Positions 43,379 through 52,563 of a stretch of 64,000 bases of DNA are shown piece after piece (within the stretch, counting starts at the first letter, position 1; each line of letters opens with the position of its first letter). This stretch comes from Mayfieldus sp963781495 (lineage in GTDB: Bacteria; Actinomycetota; Thermoleophilia; Solirubrobacterales; 70-9). The position numbers and the translations under genes were made by a program. The stretch spans positions 1,240,001 through 1,304,000 of the forward strand of contig CAWAFX010000002.1 of assembly GCA_963781495.1 (NCBI GenBank), given 5' to 3'. The notes beneath the pieces are model-generated. The model saw only the letters and a program-made list of their open reading frames with translations. It made no database searches and was not told the origin of the DNA.

Positions 43379-43759
43379 GCCGGCGCCGTTGCGGCGCGCC
43401 GTCTCCAGCGCCTGTTCCTGGGCCAGGCGGGTGATCTGCTCGGCCTGGCGCGAGGCGATGACGCTGAAGCTCAGCGCCAGCCCCAGCAGCAGCAGGAAGA
43501 GCAGCGAGAACAGCGCAATGGTCACGTCGCGGACGCCGAGTGCGTCGGCGAGCAGGCGCAGCAGATCCGGGAAGGCCGCACCGGCCAGCATCGCGATCCC
43601 GGCGGCGAACCAGATCACGCTGTAGCGCTCCTGCAGCTTGTGACGGCGGATCAGCTCCAGGATCAGACCCATGAAGAGGACGGCCAGGATCGCGGCGACG
43701 ATCCGCGCCTGCGAGGTGAGGCGGACGACCGGCTCCTGGGCGGCGAGCAGCGTCAGCAC
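43319..43759 (-). CDS. DUF2304 family membrane protein
   Basis: 146 residues, three or four helices. ILELIRRHKLQERYSVIWF after the first helix and a charged coiled-coil stretch (ASRQAEQITRLAQEQ) match DUF2304. Start GTG. Overlaps the 3' end of holB on the other strand by 60 bases. Translated with the glycosyltransferase just upstream; such pairs occur in cell-surface glycosylation. Confidence 0.75.
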   Translation of the reverse strand: MLTLLAAQEPVVRLTSQARIVAAILAVLFMGLILELIRRHKLQERYSVIWFAAGIAMLAGAAFPDLLRLLADALGVRDVTIALFSLLFLLLLGLALSFSVIASRQAEQITRLAQEQALETARRNGAGSDRGAGQGPLQAEEERLQG

Positions 43760-43760
43760 C

Positions 43761-44483
43761 TCAGGAGTCCTCCCGCATCCGGGGCCGGAACTGGCCGACC
43801 AGCAGCACGACCAGGGTCTTGAAGATGTAGAAGGCCGAGCGCAGCGGGGTGAGGAAAGAGCGTCCCTCGGCGCGCGAGAGCATCCGCACCGGCAGCTCCT
43901 CGACCCGCAGCCCCTGCAGAACCGCCCGCTGCACCGATTCGACCTCGGCGAACTCGGGCGAGTAGCGCTCGCTGAACAGCGTCATCGCCTGGCGGTTGAC
44001 GGCCCGCATGCCGCTGGTGGTGTCGGTGAACCGCTGCCGGGTCGAGAGGCTGACGATGAGCCGAAACAGGTGCTGGCCGGTGCGGCGCGAGATGCTCGCC
44101 CGATAGTCGTCCTCCTGGGCGACGGCGGGATCGCTGTAACGCGAGCCGACGACCATGTCTGCATGGTCGTCCTCGATCTCCTTGACCAGCCGCGCCAGCT
44201 CGGTCGGCAGATGCTGGCCATCGCCGTCGAGGTGGGCGGCGATCTCATAGCCGCCCCGCAGGGCGTAGATGTAGCCGGTCTGCTGGGCGGCGCCCACCCC
44301 CTGGTTGAACGGCAACGAGGCGACCCGGGCCCCCGCATCCCGGGCCCGCGCAGCGGTGGCGTCGGCCGAACCGTCGTCGACGACCAGCAGATCGGCCTCG
44401 GGCAGGGCCTCGCGGACGCCCTCGATCACCCTCGCGATCGAGGATTCCTCGTTCCAGGCCGGGATGAAGACCAGCGTTCGCAT
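43761..44483 (-). CDS. family 2 glycosyltransferase (polyprenyl-phosphate sugar synthase-like)
   Basis: 240 residues. GT-A fold: IPAWNEESSIARVIEG, LVVDDGSADATA, AAHLDGDGQHLP (DxD-like), MVVGSRYSD. C-terminal hydrophobic region may attach it to the membrane. Resembles dolichyl-phosphate mannose synthases. Pairs with the DUF2304 gene. Confidence 0.87.
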   Translation of the reverse strand: MRTLVFIPAWNEESSIARVIEGVREALPEADLLVVDDGSADATAARARDAGARVASLPFNQGVGAAQQTGYIYALRGGYEIAAHLDGDGQHLPTELARLVKEIEDDHADMVVGSRYSDPAVAQEDDYRASISRRTGQHLFRLIVSLSTRQRFTDTTSGMRAVNRQAMTLFSERYSPEFAEVESVQRAVLQGLRVEELPVRMLSRAEGRSFLTPLRSAFYIFKTLVVLLVGQFRPRMREDS

Positions 44484-44567
44484 CGGCCGATTCTCCCACT
44501 CGCTGTGGCGGTTCCCGGGTGAGCGGCTGCTCCGGCCCGGCTGAGCTTTGTGTTAAGAAAGACTCAA

Positions 44568-44639
44568 ATGGCGCGAAGGATCCGCCAACCGAGGGTGGCC
44601 GAGATGGCGAGAAGGATCCGCCAGGCGAGGGCGTCCGAC
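44568..44639 (+). repeat. tandem 36-bp duplication at the start of the histidine kinase gene
   Basis: Two adjacent 36-base units beginning ATGGCG-GAAGGATCCGCCA, identical at about 30 of 36 bases. Both encode MARRIRQ, so the gene has two start-like ATG copies. Confidence 0.7.
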
Positions 44640-46331
44640 CGTCCCCGGCCATGGATCGGGATGCGGCTCTGGCTCGGTGCGGCCTTCGCGCTGGTCGGCG
44701 CGATCACCGCGGTGACCGTCTACCTCTTCGTCCACGATTCGAACCAGAAGGTGGTCACCCAGCGCTCGAACGAGCTCGCCGTCGGTCGCACGGTCCACCT
44801 CGCCGACCAGCTCGGCAGCGCCAGGAACCCGGCCGAGGTGGTGATGGCGGGGTCCGGCTCCGGCTACACCGTCTGGTACTTCAACCGCAGCGGGCGCCTC
44901 GTGGCGCCGCGCCCCGGAGGCCCGGTGCTTGGGGACATCCCGAGCCGCCACGCCGCAGTCCAGCGGGCCCTCTCCGGACACCGCTTCAGCGCCAGCGTCT
45001 CCGGCGGGGTGACGATCGTCGCCTTCCCCGTCTACCACGGCTTCAACCTCAGAGGGGCGCTGCTCGGCCGCTACTCGCGGCCCGAGGTCCTGCAGAGCGC
45101 GATCAGCCGGCTTCGCGACGACAGCCTGCGGGCGCTGGCGGTCGGCGTCTGTATTGCAATCCTGATCGGCTTCGGGGTCGCCTCGCTGATCACCTACCGG
45201 ATGCGCCGCCTGGCGCGCAGCGCCGAGAACATGGCCGCCGGGGCACTGGACGTCCCGCTGCAGGTCACCGGCCGCGACGAGGTCGGCGACCTGGCTCGGG
45301 CGCTCGACAAGATGCGCTCCGCGCTTGCCGACAGCTTCTCGGTCCTCTCGTCGGAACGCGACAAGCTGGCGGCGGTCTTCGACGGCCTCAGCGACGCGGT
45401 GATGATCGTCGACAACGACGGCTCGCTGCGGTTCGAGAACCGGGCCGCCGCCGAGCTCGGGTTCGAGGGCGGGACGCCCCCGCCGGAGATGGTCCCGCAC
45501 ATCCAGAGGGCGGCGGAGCAGGGCCACATCGAGGTGCCGGCGATGCGAATCGGCGAGCGCGTCTACGGTCTCGAGGCCCGCGATCTGCCCGCCGAGCAGG
45601 GGGTCCTGGTCGTGATCTGGGACCGCACCGAGGAGATGCGGCGCGAGCAGGCCGAGCGCGAGTTCGTCTCCAACGCGGCCCACGAGCTGCGCAACCCGCT
45701 GGCCGGGATCTCGGGTGCCCTGGAGGTCCTGCAGGCCGGCGCCAAGGACGATCCCGAGGCACTCGAGCACTTCCTGCTGCGGCTGACAGAGGACGTCGAG
45801 CGGATGAACCGCCTGATGCAGTCGCTGCTGACCCTGGCCCGGGTCGAGGCGCTGCCGGCCGGCGATTCGGAGATCGTCGAGGTCTCCGCCGCGGCCGAGG
45901 ACGCCGTCGCCTCGGTTCAGCCGCAGGACGGGGTGGACGTGGCGATCGACGTCGAGCCCGGTCTCGCCGTCGGCGGCGACCCGATCCTTCTGCGCCAGGT
46001 GCTGACCGGGCTGCTGGGCAACGCTGTCAGGCATACCTCGGCGCCGGGGACAGTGATCCTGCGCGGTCAGCGCAGCGGCGCCCAGGCGGTGATCGAGGTG
46101 ATCGACTCCGGCAGCGGCATCCCAGCCGACGACCTCGACCGGGTCTTCGAGCGCTTCTACCGCTCCAGCGACGCGCTGGCCCACGAGGGTTTCGGGCTCG
46201 GGCTGGCGATCGCGAGGCGGATGGTGCAGGTGATGGGCGGCTCGATCGGCGCCGCCTCCGAAGAGGGCCACGGCAGCACCTTCTGGGTGCGGCTGCCGGT
46301 GGCCGAATCGATCCCGACCCCGGTGGCCTGA
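44568..46331 (+). CDS. sensor histidine kinase (HAMP-PAS-HisKA-HATPase)
   Basis: Membrane sensor paired with the response regulator downstream. First helix about 36-58, extracytoplasmic region about 60-190, second helix about 190-212, HAMP (about 213-265), a PAS-like region (about 275-365), HisKA with NAAHELRNPLAG, then the ATPase G-boxes (NAVRHT, DSGSGIPADDLDRVFERFYR, GFGLGLAIARRM). ATG 44568 was chosen; GTG 44550 and ATG 44604 are possible. Signal unknown. Confidence 0.93.
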   Translation: MARRIRQPRVAEMARRIRQARASDRPRPWIGMRLWLGAAFALVGAITAVTVYLFVHDSNQKVVTQRSNELAVGRTVHLADQLGSARNPAEVVMAGSGSGYTVWYFNRSGRLVAPRPGGPVLGDIPSRHAAVQRALSGHRFSASVSGGVTIVAFPVYHGFNLRGALLGRYSRPEVLQSAISRLRDDSLRALAVGVCIAILIGFGVASLITYRMRRLARSAENMAAGALDVPLQVTGRDEVGDLARALDKMRSALADSFSVLSSERDKLAAVFDGLSDAVMIVDNDGSLRFENRAAAELGFEGGTPPPEMVPHIQRAAEQGHIEVPAMRIGERVYGLEARDLPAEQGVLVVIWDRTEEMRREQAEREFVSNAAHELRNPLAGISGALEVLQAGAKDDPEALEHFLLRLTEDVERMNRLMQSLLTLARVEALPAGDSEIVEVSAAAEDAVASVQPQDGVDVAIDVEPGLAVGGDPILLRQVLTGLLGNAVRHTSAPGTVILRGQRSGAQAVIEVIDSGSGIPADDLDRVFERFYRSSDALAHEGFGLGLAIARRMVQVMGGSIGAASEEGHGSTFWVRLPVAESIPTPVA

Positions 46332-46369
46332 GTGGTCTCTGACGGCGCAGAAACCAGGAGCGGCCGAAG

Positions 46370-47065
46370 ATGAGCGACGGGCGGATCCTGATCGCCGACG
46401 ACGAGCCCTCGGTGCGCGACTCGGTCACCTACGCGCTGCAGCAGGAGGGCTACGAGGTCACCCCGGCGACCGACGGGACCGACGCCGAGCAGAAGCTGAG
46501 CGGCGAGATGCCTTTCGACCTGCTGATCCTCGACATCATGATGCCCGGGCGCAGCGGCCTCGAGATCTGCCGCGAGGTGCGGGCCCGCAGCGCGGTCCCG
46601 ATCATCATTCTCACCGCCAAGGACGCCGAGGTCGACAAGGTGGTCGGGCTCGAGGTCGGCGCCGACGACTACGTGACCAAGCCGTTCTCGGTTCGCGAGC
46701 TTCTGGGCCGGGTGCACGCGCAGCTGCGCCGCCGCGAGCTCGACCGCACACCTTCCGGCGCCACGACGCGGATCGACGCCGGCCCGGTCTCGATCGACCT
46801 CGTTCGCCACATCGTCACGGTGCGCGGCGAGCAGGTCAGCCTGACCCGCTCCGAGTTCCAGCTCCTGCGGCTGCTCGCCGCCCGCCCGGGTGAGGTCTTC
46901 CGCCGCCACCAGATCATGGAGGAGCTCTGGCAGACCGAGTTCGACGGCGACGTCAGGGCCTGCGACGTCCACATCTCGAACCTGCGCCAGAAGGTCGAGC
47001 GCGACGCCCAGCGCCCAGAGCTGGTGGTGACTGTGCGCGGCGTCGGCTACAAGTTCGCGGCCTAG
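46370..47065 (+). CDS. OmpR-family response regulator
   Basis: 231 residues: receiver with Asp54 (ILDIMMPG), Asp10-Asp11, Thr84 (ILTAKD) and Lys106 (VTKPF); winged-helix C-terminus (about 138-230; TRSEFQLLRLLAARPGEVF, VRGVGYKFAA). Follows the kinase by 38 bases. The two form one two-component system of unknown signal. Confidence 0.94.
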   Translation: MSDGRILIADDEPSVRDSVTYALQQEGYEVTPATDGTDAEQKLSGEMPFDLLILDIMMPGRSGLEICREVRARSAVPIIILTAKDAEVDKVVGLEVGADDYVTKPFSVRELLGRVHAQLRRRELDRTPSGATTRIDAGPVSIDLVRHIVTVRGEQVSLTRSEFQLLRLLAARPGEVFRRHQIMEELWQTEFDGDVRACDVHISNLRQKVERDAQRPELVVTVRGVGYKFAA

Positions 47066-47505
47066 GCGGGCCGGTCGGCCGCGGGCTCGGAGGCAGCCTC
47101 CTCCAGCGCCGCCAGCGACTGGTTGATCCAGCGCTGGAAGTAGGGCTTTGCGAGCGTCCGGTCCATGACCCGGTCGACGAAGCGGATCGGCTCCATCCCG
47201 AACTCGACGTCGACGAAGGTGTTGCCCTGGGCCTCGGTCAGCAGCCAGCGCGCGTAGGTGCCGGTCTTGGTGCAGCGGAGGTTGATCTGCCGCACCTCCT
47301 CGAGGCGCTCGACGTTCATGATCGTCTCCATGCTGCCGAGGGGCTCGCGGGTGACCTGGGCGTAGTTGTCGCCCTCGCTGTAGCGCTCGCCGCGCACCTC
47401 GATAACCCGCGGCCACCACTCCGGATGCCGCCGGGGATCGCCGACCAGCTCCCAGACCTGGGTCGGGTCGGCGTGGATCAGCGCCTGGCTGTGGACGACG
47501 GACAT
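47062..47505 (-). CDS. SRPBCC/polyketide cyclase-like protein
   Basis: 147 residues. START-like fold: HADPTQVWELVGDPRRHPEWWPRV and the C-terminal long helix VDRTLAKPYFQRWINQSLAALEEAA. Binds hydrophobic ligands in relatives; specific role unknown. Overlaps the response-regulator gene by four bases (CTAG) at its stop. Confidence 0.8.
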   Translation of the reverse strand: MSVVHSQALIHADPTQVWELVGDPRRHPEWWPRVIEVRGERYSEGDNYAQVTREPLGSMETIMNVERLEEVRQINLRCTKTGTYARWLLTEAQGNTFVDVEFGMEPIRFVDRVMDRTLAKPYFQRWINQSLAALEEAASEPAADRPA

Positions 47506-47571
47506 CGTGCGTTCTCGCGCATTCTCTCACTCGGGGGCATCAATCCGTAAGTGGTGGGTAGGGGATTTGCG

Positions 47572-48099
47572 ATGGATCTCGGACTGTTTGTCATTCGCCT
47601 GGTTGTCGGGCTGCTGTTCGTCGGCCACGGCACCCAGAAGCTTTTCGGCTGGTTCGGCGGCGGCGGCCTGGAGAAGACCGCGGCCACCTTCGAGGGCATG
47701 AATCTCGCCCCGGCGCGGTTGATGGCGCTGGCCGCCGGCCTCAGCGAAGCCGGCGGCGGCGCCCTTCTGGCGCTCGGCCTGCTCACCCCCGCGGCCGCGG
47801 CGGCGCTGAGTGGCGTCATGGTCATCGCGATCGTCACCGTGCACTTCAAGAACGGCCTCTGGGTGACCGCCAGCGGCTACGAGTACAACCTGGTGCTGAT
47901 CGGCGCCGTCTTCACGATCACCGCCGTTGGACCCGGAAGCTGGTCTCTGGACAACCTGCTCGGCCTCGATGCGTCCGGCGTCGGCTGGGCACTGGCGGAG
48001 CTCGCGGCGGGGACGCTGGGCGCCCTGGCGACGGTTGCCGCCGGCCGCGCCTGGTCCCACCGTTCCGGGGCCCATCCGCCGCACCCGACGCGCGCCTGA
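47572..48099 (+). CDS. DoxX family membrane protein
   Basis: 175 residues from ATG 47572, with GGGG seven bases upstream. Four helices; RLVVGLLFVGHGTQKLFGWFGG and GLSEAGGGALLALG are the DoxX signature. Some relatives are membrane oxidoreductase partners; role here unknown. Confidence 0.87.
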   Translation: MDLGLFVIRLVVGLLFVGHGTQKLFGWFGGGGLEKTAATFEGMNLAPARLMALAAGLSEAGGGALLALGLLTPAAAAALSGVMVIAIVTVHFKNGLWVTASGYEYNLVLIGAVFTITAVGPGSWSLDNLLGLDASGVGWALAELAAGTLGALATVAAGRAWSHRSGAHPPHPTRA

Positions 48100-48113
48100 G
48101 CAGGCGGGGGAAA

Positions 48114-48186
48114 AGCCGGCGAGCGGACTCGAACCGCTGACCCCTTCATTACGAGTGAAGTGCTCTACCAGCTGAGCTACGCCGGC
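48114..48186 (-). tRNA. tRNA-Thr(CGT)
   Basis: Full cloverleaf on the minus strand: acceptor GCCGGCG/CGCCGGC, D arm GCTCAGCTGGTAGAGC, anticodon stem CTTCA/TGAAG around loop CTCGTAA (anticodon CGT, threonine ACG), T arm with GGTTCGAGTCC. CCA is not encoded. Discriminator U. Confidence 0.97.
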
Positions 48187-48241
48187 CGGTTGGGGAATTC
48201 TAGGCGGCGATTCCGTCGCCGCCGGCGCCGATGATGGCGGC

Positions 48242-48874
48242 GTGGAAGCGGACAGCCGTCACCATCGCTGGCATCGCCAGGAGCGCCAGGTCGAGTTCTC
48301 GCGCATCGTCGCCTTCAGCGACGGGGTGTTCGCGATCGCGATCACCCTGCTGGTCCTCAACCTCCACATCCCCCAGCACATCCCCGGCGACCAGGTCTTC
48401 GCGGCGCTGAAGGACCAGAACGGCGACCTCGTCGCCTACGGGCTCAGCTTCGCCGTGATCGGCCGGCTCTGGATGGTCCACCACCGCTTCTTCGGCGAGA
48501 TAACCCACTTCGACGACCGCCTGATCACGATCAATCTCGCCTACCTGGCCTTCGTCGTCCTGATCCCCTTCACCAGCGAGGTGCTGGGCGACCACGGGAC
48601 GACGACCGCCGGGGTGATCATCTACGCGGTCAACCTGCTGGCGCTGAACCTGATCGGCGTCTCGATGTTCTTCTATGCCGGCCGGGCCGGCCTGACCCGG
48701 GACGAGTTCCGCCGCTACATCGAGCAGCCGCTGCGGATGCGCAACCTGACCACCGCCGCAGTCTTCGCGCTCTCGATCCCGGTCGCCGTCGTCGCCCCGA
48801 GCGCCTCGATCGTGATCTGGGTGGCGACCGTGTTCCTGCCCGGCGAGCGGTCGGCGAGCCCCGCCGAGGATTAG
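48242..48874 (+). CDS. TMEM175-family potassium channel-like protein (DUF1211)
   Basis: 210 residues, six helices. The hallmark RIVAFSDGVFAIAITLLVLNL in helix 1 is the selectivity segment of bacterial TMEM175 channels. One repeat per chain, so a tetramer is expected. GTG start; end overlaps the next gene by four bases. Confidence 0.87.
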   Translation: MEADSRHHRWHRQERQVEFSRIVAFSDGVFAIAITLLVLNLHIPQHIPGDQVFAALKDQNGDLVAYGLSFAVIGRLWMVHHRFFGEITHFDDRLITINLAYLAFVVLIPFTSEVLGDHGTTTAGVIIYAVNLLALNLIGVSMFFYAGRAGLTRDEFRRYIEQPLRMRNLTTAAVFALSIPVAVVAPSASIVIWVATVFLPGERSASPAED

Positions 48875-49356
48875 CCGCGCCCGCCGAGCATCTGCTCGCG
48901 CTCGGCGAGGCGGTTGGCGCGCCGCAGCTCCGCCTCGCGGTTGCGGCGCAGCTCCTCCTCGGACTCCGGCACCAGCTGCGGGACCTGGGAGGGATTGCCC
49001 TCCTCGTCGATCGCGACCATGGTCAGATAGGCGGTCGAGGTGTGGCGGATCTCGCCGCCGCGCGGGTTCTCGGCCTCGACCCTGACCCCGACCTCCATCG
49101 AGGTGTTCCAGGCGGCGTTGACCTGGGCCCGGCAGGTGACCAGCTCGGCGATGCGGATCGGGCTCTCGAAGGTCATCCGGTCCATCGCCGCGGTGACGAC
49201 GCGGATCCCGCAGTGGCGGATCGCGGCGATCCCGGCCACCTCGTCGCACATCCGCATCACGGCGCCGCCGTGAACGAAGCCGGCCGCGTTGGCGTCGGCT
49301 ATGCCCATCCAGCGGACCAGGATCGAGGCGCTGTCCGAGGCCGTCTTCTGCTCCAC
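48871..49356 (-). CDS. acyl-CoA thioesterase, hotdog fold (YciA/ACOT type)
   Basis: 161 residues. ANAAGFVHGGAVMRMCDEVAGIAA holds the catalytic-site helix with Asp; RMTFESPIRIAELVTCRAQV and TSTAYLTMVAID complete the hotdog. C-terminal charged tail LRRNREAELRRANRL is typical. Hydrolyses acyl-CoAs; preferred chain not decided. Confidence 0.87.
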   Translation of the reverse strand: MEQKTASDSASILVRWMGIADANAAGFVHGGAVMRMCDEVAGIAAIRHCGIRVVTAAMDRMTFESPIRIAELVTCRAQVNAAWNTSMEVGVRVEAENPRGGEIRHTSTAYLTMVAIDEEGNPSQVPQLVPESEEELRRNREAELRRANRLAEREQMLGGRG

Positions 49357-49404
49357 CGCCGCGATGCTATCCGGCCGCCGCCGAGCCGACGGGGGCCGCT
49401 GCGG

Positions 49405-50121
49405 CTAGCTCCGCGCCAGCTCCCGGGCCCGTTCGAACACCTCGTCCAGCATTGGCTCGGTGAGCTTGCCGGTGAACGTGTTCTGCTGGCTGGGGTGAAA
49501 GCAGCCCAGTAGCCGCCAGCGACCGGCCTCGGTCTCGGCCCCGTGGCCGAAGCGCGGCTTCGGGCTCGGCACCTGCTCGCCGACCGCGCGGACCGCCCGC
49601 AGGGCCCCGTCCCAGGCGAAGCTGCCCAGCGCGACCAGGACCCGCGAGCTCTGCAGCAGCTGCAGCTCGCGCTCCAGGTAGGGGAGGCAGTTGTCGCGCT
49701 CGGCCGGGGTCGGCCGGTTGGCCGGCGGCGGGCAGCGGTTGACCGCGGTTATGTAGGCGTCGTGAAGGCGCAGTCCGTCGCCCCGCTGCTCAGAGCTGGG
49801 CTGATTGGCGAAGCCGCTGCGATGCAGCGAGCCGTAGAGCCAATCGCCGGAGCGGTCGCCGGTGAACACGCGCCCGGTGCGGTTGCCGCCGTGGGCGGCG
49901 GGAGCAAGCCCGACGACGATCACGCGCGCGGCTGGGTCGCCGAAGCCCTCCAGCGGCTTGGCCCAGTAGCGCTGTCCCTGGAAGCGGCGCGGCGGGTTGG
50001 CGGCGGTCTCCCGCCGCCACTCGACCAGCCGCGGGCAGCGAGTGCAGCGATGGATGCGGCGGGCGAGCTTCTCGAGCTCTTCGGTTTGGCGTCGGGGCGC
50101 GATGACCGAATGATGCGGCAC
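49405..50121 (-). CDS. type 5 uracil-DNA glycosylase
   Basis: 238 residues. Iron-sulfur ligands CTRC near the N-terminus and NRCPPPANRPTPAERDNC. The catalytic-loop motif GLAPAAHGGNRTGRVFTGD and the intercalation motif HPSQQNTFTGKLT match UDG family 5 (UDGb). Removes uracil and related lesions from DNA. GTG start, divergent from the MMPL gene. Confidence 0.93.
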   Translation of the reverse strand: MPHHSVIAPRRQTEELEKLARRIHRCTRCPRLVEWRRETAANPPRRFQGQRYWAKPLEGFGDPAARVIVVGLAPAAHGGNRTGRVFTGDRSGDWLYGSLHRSGFANQPSSEQRGDGLRLHDAYITAVNRCPPPANRPTPAERDNCLPYLERELQLLQSSRVLVALGSFAWDGALRAVRAVGEQVPSPKPRFGHGAETEAGRWRLLGCFHPSQQNTFTGKLTEPMLDEVFERARELARS

Positions 50122-50149
50122 ACTGTCGCCGGGCGGGCAGGGAGAGAAC

Positions 50150-52537
50150 GTGACACGACCGCTCTATTTCATCGGCCGTTTCTGCTGCCGGCACCACTAC
50201 CCGGTGATCGCGGCCTGGCTGCTGGTCACCGTGGCCCTGGTCGTCGCCGGGCAGGCGTCGGGCAACAAGACCAACGACAACCTCACCCTTCCCGGCACCG
50301 GGTCGACCAACGCCACCAACCTGCTCAACGACCACCTGCCCCAGCAGGCCAACGGCAACAACCCGGTTGCCTTCGAGACCAGGACCGGCAAGCTCACGGA
50401 CTCGAAGCAGAAGCAGGCGGTCGACGCGGCAGTCAAGCGGCTGCTCGAGACCCCGCATGTGATCTCGGCGACCAACCCGCTCGACTCCGACGGGGCCGCC
50501 TTCCTCAGCAAGGACCGCAAGATCGGCTACGTGCCGGTGTTCCTCGACGTCGGCCCAGCCGATCTCACCGAGGCCCAGGCGCAGACCATCCTCGATGCCG
50601 CCAGCCCGGCAGAGTCGGCGGGGTTGAAGGTCTCGGTCGGAGGCTACGTCGGCCAGTCGCTGTCGAAGCCGTCGACAGAGATCAGCGAGGCGATCGGCCT
50701 CAGCGCCGCGGTGATCATCCTCCTGCTGGCATTCGGCACGGCGACGGCCATGGCGATGCCGATTCTCTCAGCGGTCTTAGGGCTGGCCTGCGCTCTCTCG
50801 ATCATCCGCCTGCTCCAGAACGCGATCCAGGTGCCGAGTGTCTCGGCGACCCTGGCGACGATGATCGGCCTCGGGGTCGGGATCGACTACGCGCTGTTCA
50901 TCGTCACCCGCCACAAGCAGCAGCTGCAGGCGGGCATGGATGTCGACGAGTCGGTCGCCCGCGCCACCGCGACATCCGGCGGCGCCGTCGTCTTCGCCGG
51001 CTTCACGGTCGTCATCGCGCTCTGCTCGCTGGGTGTCGCCGGGATCCCGCTGGTCACCGCGCTCGGCTTCACCGCCGCGGTGGCGGTCGTGGTCGCCGTG
51101 CTCGCCGCGTCGACCCTGCTGCCGGCGATGCTCGGTGCCCTCGGGCCGCGGATCGACTCGATGCGGGTCCAGCTCGGCCGTACCCGTCCCGACGACCAGC
51201 GCCCGCACGGCTGGCTGCGCTGGGCCGAGTCGGTCTCCAAGCGCCCCTGGCCGGCGGTGATTGTCTCGGTTGTCGTCCTCGTCGTACTGGCACTGCCGGT
51301 CCGCGACCTCACCCTGGGCCAGTCCGACAACGGCGCGATGCCGAAGGACACCCAGGTGCGCAAGTCCTACGACGCGATCCGCAAGGGGTTCGGCGTCGGC
51401 ACCAACGGGCCGCTGCTGATCGCGGTCAGCGCCGCCAAGCCCCTGCAGCCCGACCAGTCCCAGCTCGACAAGATCAAGAGCCAGCAGCAGCAGCTGAACG
51501 CACAGCAGCAGCAGATCGCCGCCGCGGGCGAGGCCGCCGGGCTTTCACCGCAGCAGGCCCAGACCCAGGCGCAGCAGCAGACCGCCTCCCAGCAGCAGAA
51601 GCTGAGCGAGGACAAAAAGCAGGCCTCGAGTCCGGCCACCGACCCTGACCTGACCAAGCTCCAGGACCAGATCGCCAAGGCCCCGGACGTGCAGTCGGTC
51701 TCGCCTGCGACCGTCGACAAGGCGGGCAAGGCCGTGGTCTTCACGGTGATCGCCAACTCGGCCCCGTCCTCTGACCGCACGGTCGACCTCGTCAACGACC
51801 TGCGCGACGAGGTGATCCCAAAGGCCTTGAAGGGGACCGATCTCACCGCCTACGTCGGCGGCCAGACCGCCGGCTACATCGATCTCGCCGACCGGATCAG
51901 CAACAAGCTGCCTTCGATGATCGCGATCGTCGTCGGCCTCAGCTTCCTCGTCCTGCTGCTCGCCTTCCGCTCGCTGCTGGTCCCCGTCAAGGCGGCGCTG
52001 ATGAACCTGCTCTCAGTCGCAGCCGCCTACGGGATCGTGACGGCGGTGTTCCAGAAGGGCTGGGGGGCGAGCTTGATCGGGCTCGACCACTCGATTCCGA
52101 TCGTCAGCTTCGTGCCACTGCTGATGTTCGCGATCCTCTTCGGGCTCTCGATGGACTACGAGGTCTTCTTGATGTCTCAGATGTCAGAGCACTACCGCCA
52201 GGAGGGCGAGCCGACCAAAGCGGTGATCGACGGGCTCGCCAACACCGGCCGCGTGATCACCTCGGCGGCGATGATCATGGTCTGCGTCTTCGCCAGCTTC
52301 GTCCTCAACGGCAACCCGGTGGTGAAGGAGTTCGGGGTCGGGCTGGCGGTGGCGATCGCGATCGACTCGACCCTGGTCCGCTGCCTGCTCGTGCCGGCGG
52401 TGATGGTGCTGCTGCGCGGGCGGGCCTGGTGGATGCCGGGACTGCTGGAGCGCGCGGTCCCCCACATCAGCATCGAGGACGACTCCTTCTTCGCCGAGCG
52501 CGACGCCGAGGCCGGCAAGACCCCCGCCGGCGGCTGA
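50150..52537 (+). CDS. MMPL/RND family transporter with Gln-rich loop insertion
   Basis: 795 residues. Twelve helices in two halves: TM1 (about 15-35), TM2-6 (about 175-340), TM7 near 365-385, TM8-12 (about 580-770). GLGVGIDYALFIVTRHKQQL and FGLSMDYEVFLMSQM are the family signatures with the proton-relay Asp-Tyr pairs. The second periplasmic loop (about 435-500) contains a Gln-rich coiled-coil stretch such as QQQQLNAQQQQIAAAGE. Substrate (lipid or drug) unknown. GTG start with GGGAGAG. Confidence 0.92.
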   Translation: MTRPLYFIGRFCCRHHYPVIAAWLLVTVALVVAGQASGNKTNDNLTLPGTGSTNATNLLNDHLPQQANGNNPVAFETRTGKLTDSKQKQAVDAAVKRLLETPHVISATNPLDSDGAAFLSKDRKIGYVPVFLDVGPADLTEAQAQTILDAASPAESAGLKVSVGGYVGQSLSKPSTEISEAIGLSAAVIILLLAFGTATAMAMPILSAVLGLACALSIIRLLQNAIQVPSVSATLATMIGLGVGIDYALFIVTRHKQQLQAGMDVDESVARATATSGGAVVFAGFTVVIALCSLGVAGIPLVTALGFTAAVAVVVAVLAASTLLPAMLGALGPRIDSMRVQLGRTRPDDQRPHGWLRWAESVSKRPWPAVIVSVVVLVVLALPVRDLTLGQSDNGAMPKDTQVRKSYDAIRKGFGVGTNGPLLIAVSAAKPLQPDQSQLDKIKSQQQQLNAQQQQIAAAGEAAGLSPQQAQTQAQQQTASQQQKLSEDKKQASSPATDPDLTKLQDQIAKAPDVQSVSPATVDKAGKAVVFTVIANSAPSSDRTVDLVNDLRDEVIPKALKGTDLTAYVGGQTAGYIDLADRISNKLPSMIAIVVGLSFLVLLLAFRSLLVPVKAALMNLLSVAAAYGIVTAVFQKGWGASLIGLDHSIPIVSFVPLLMFAILFGLSMDYEVFLMSQMSEHYRQEGEPTKAVIDGLANTGRVITSAAMIMVCVFASFVLNGNPVVKEFGVGLAVAIAIDSTLVRCLLVPAVMVLLRGRAWWMPGLLERAVPHISIEDDSFFAERDAEAGKTPAGG

Positions 52538-52563
52538 CCGTCCCGAGGTCATACTGGTCGGCG

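Noticed and set aside
44553..46271. 572-residue minus-strand open frame opposite the histidine kinase
   Set aside because: Shadow of a complete kinase gene; no domain signature.
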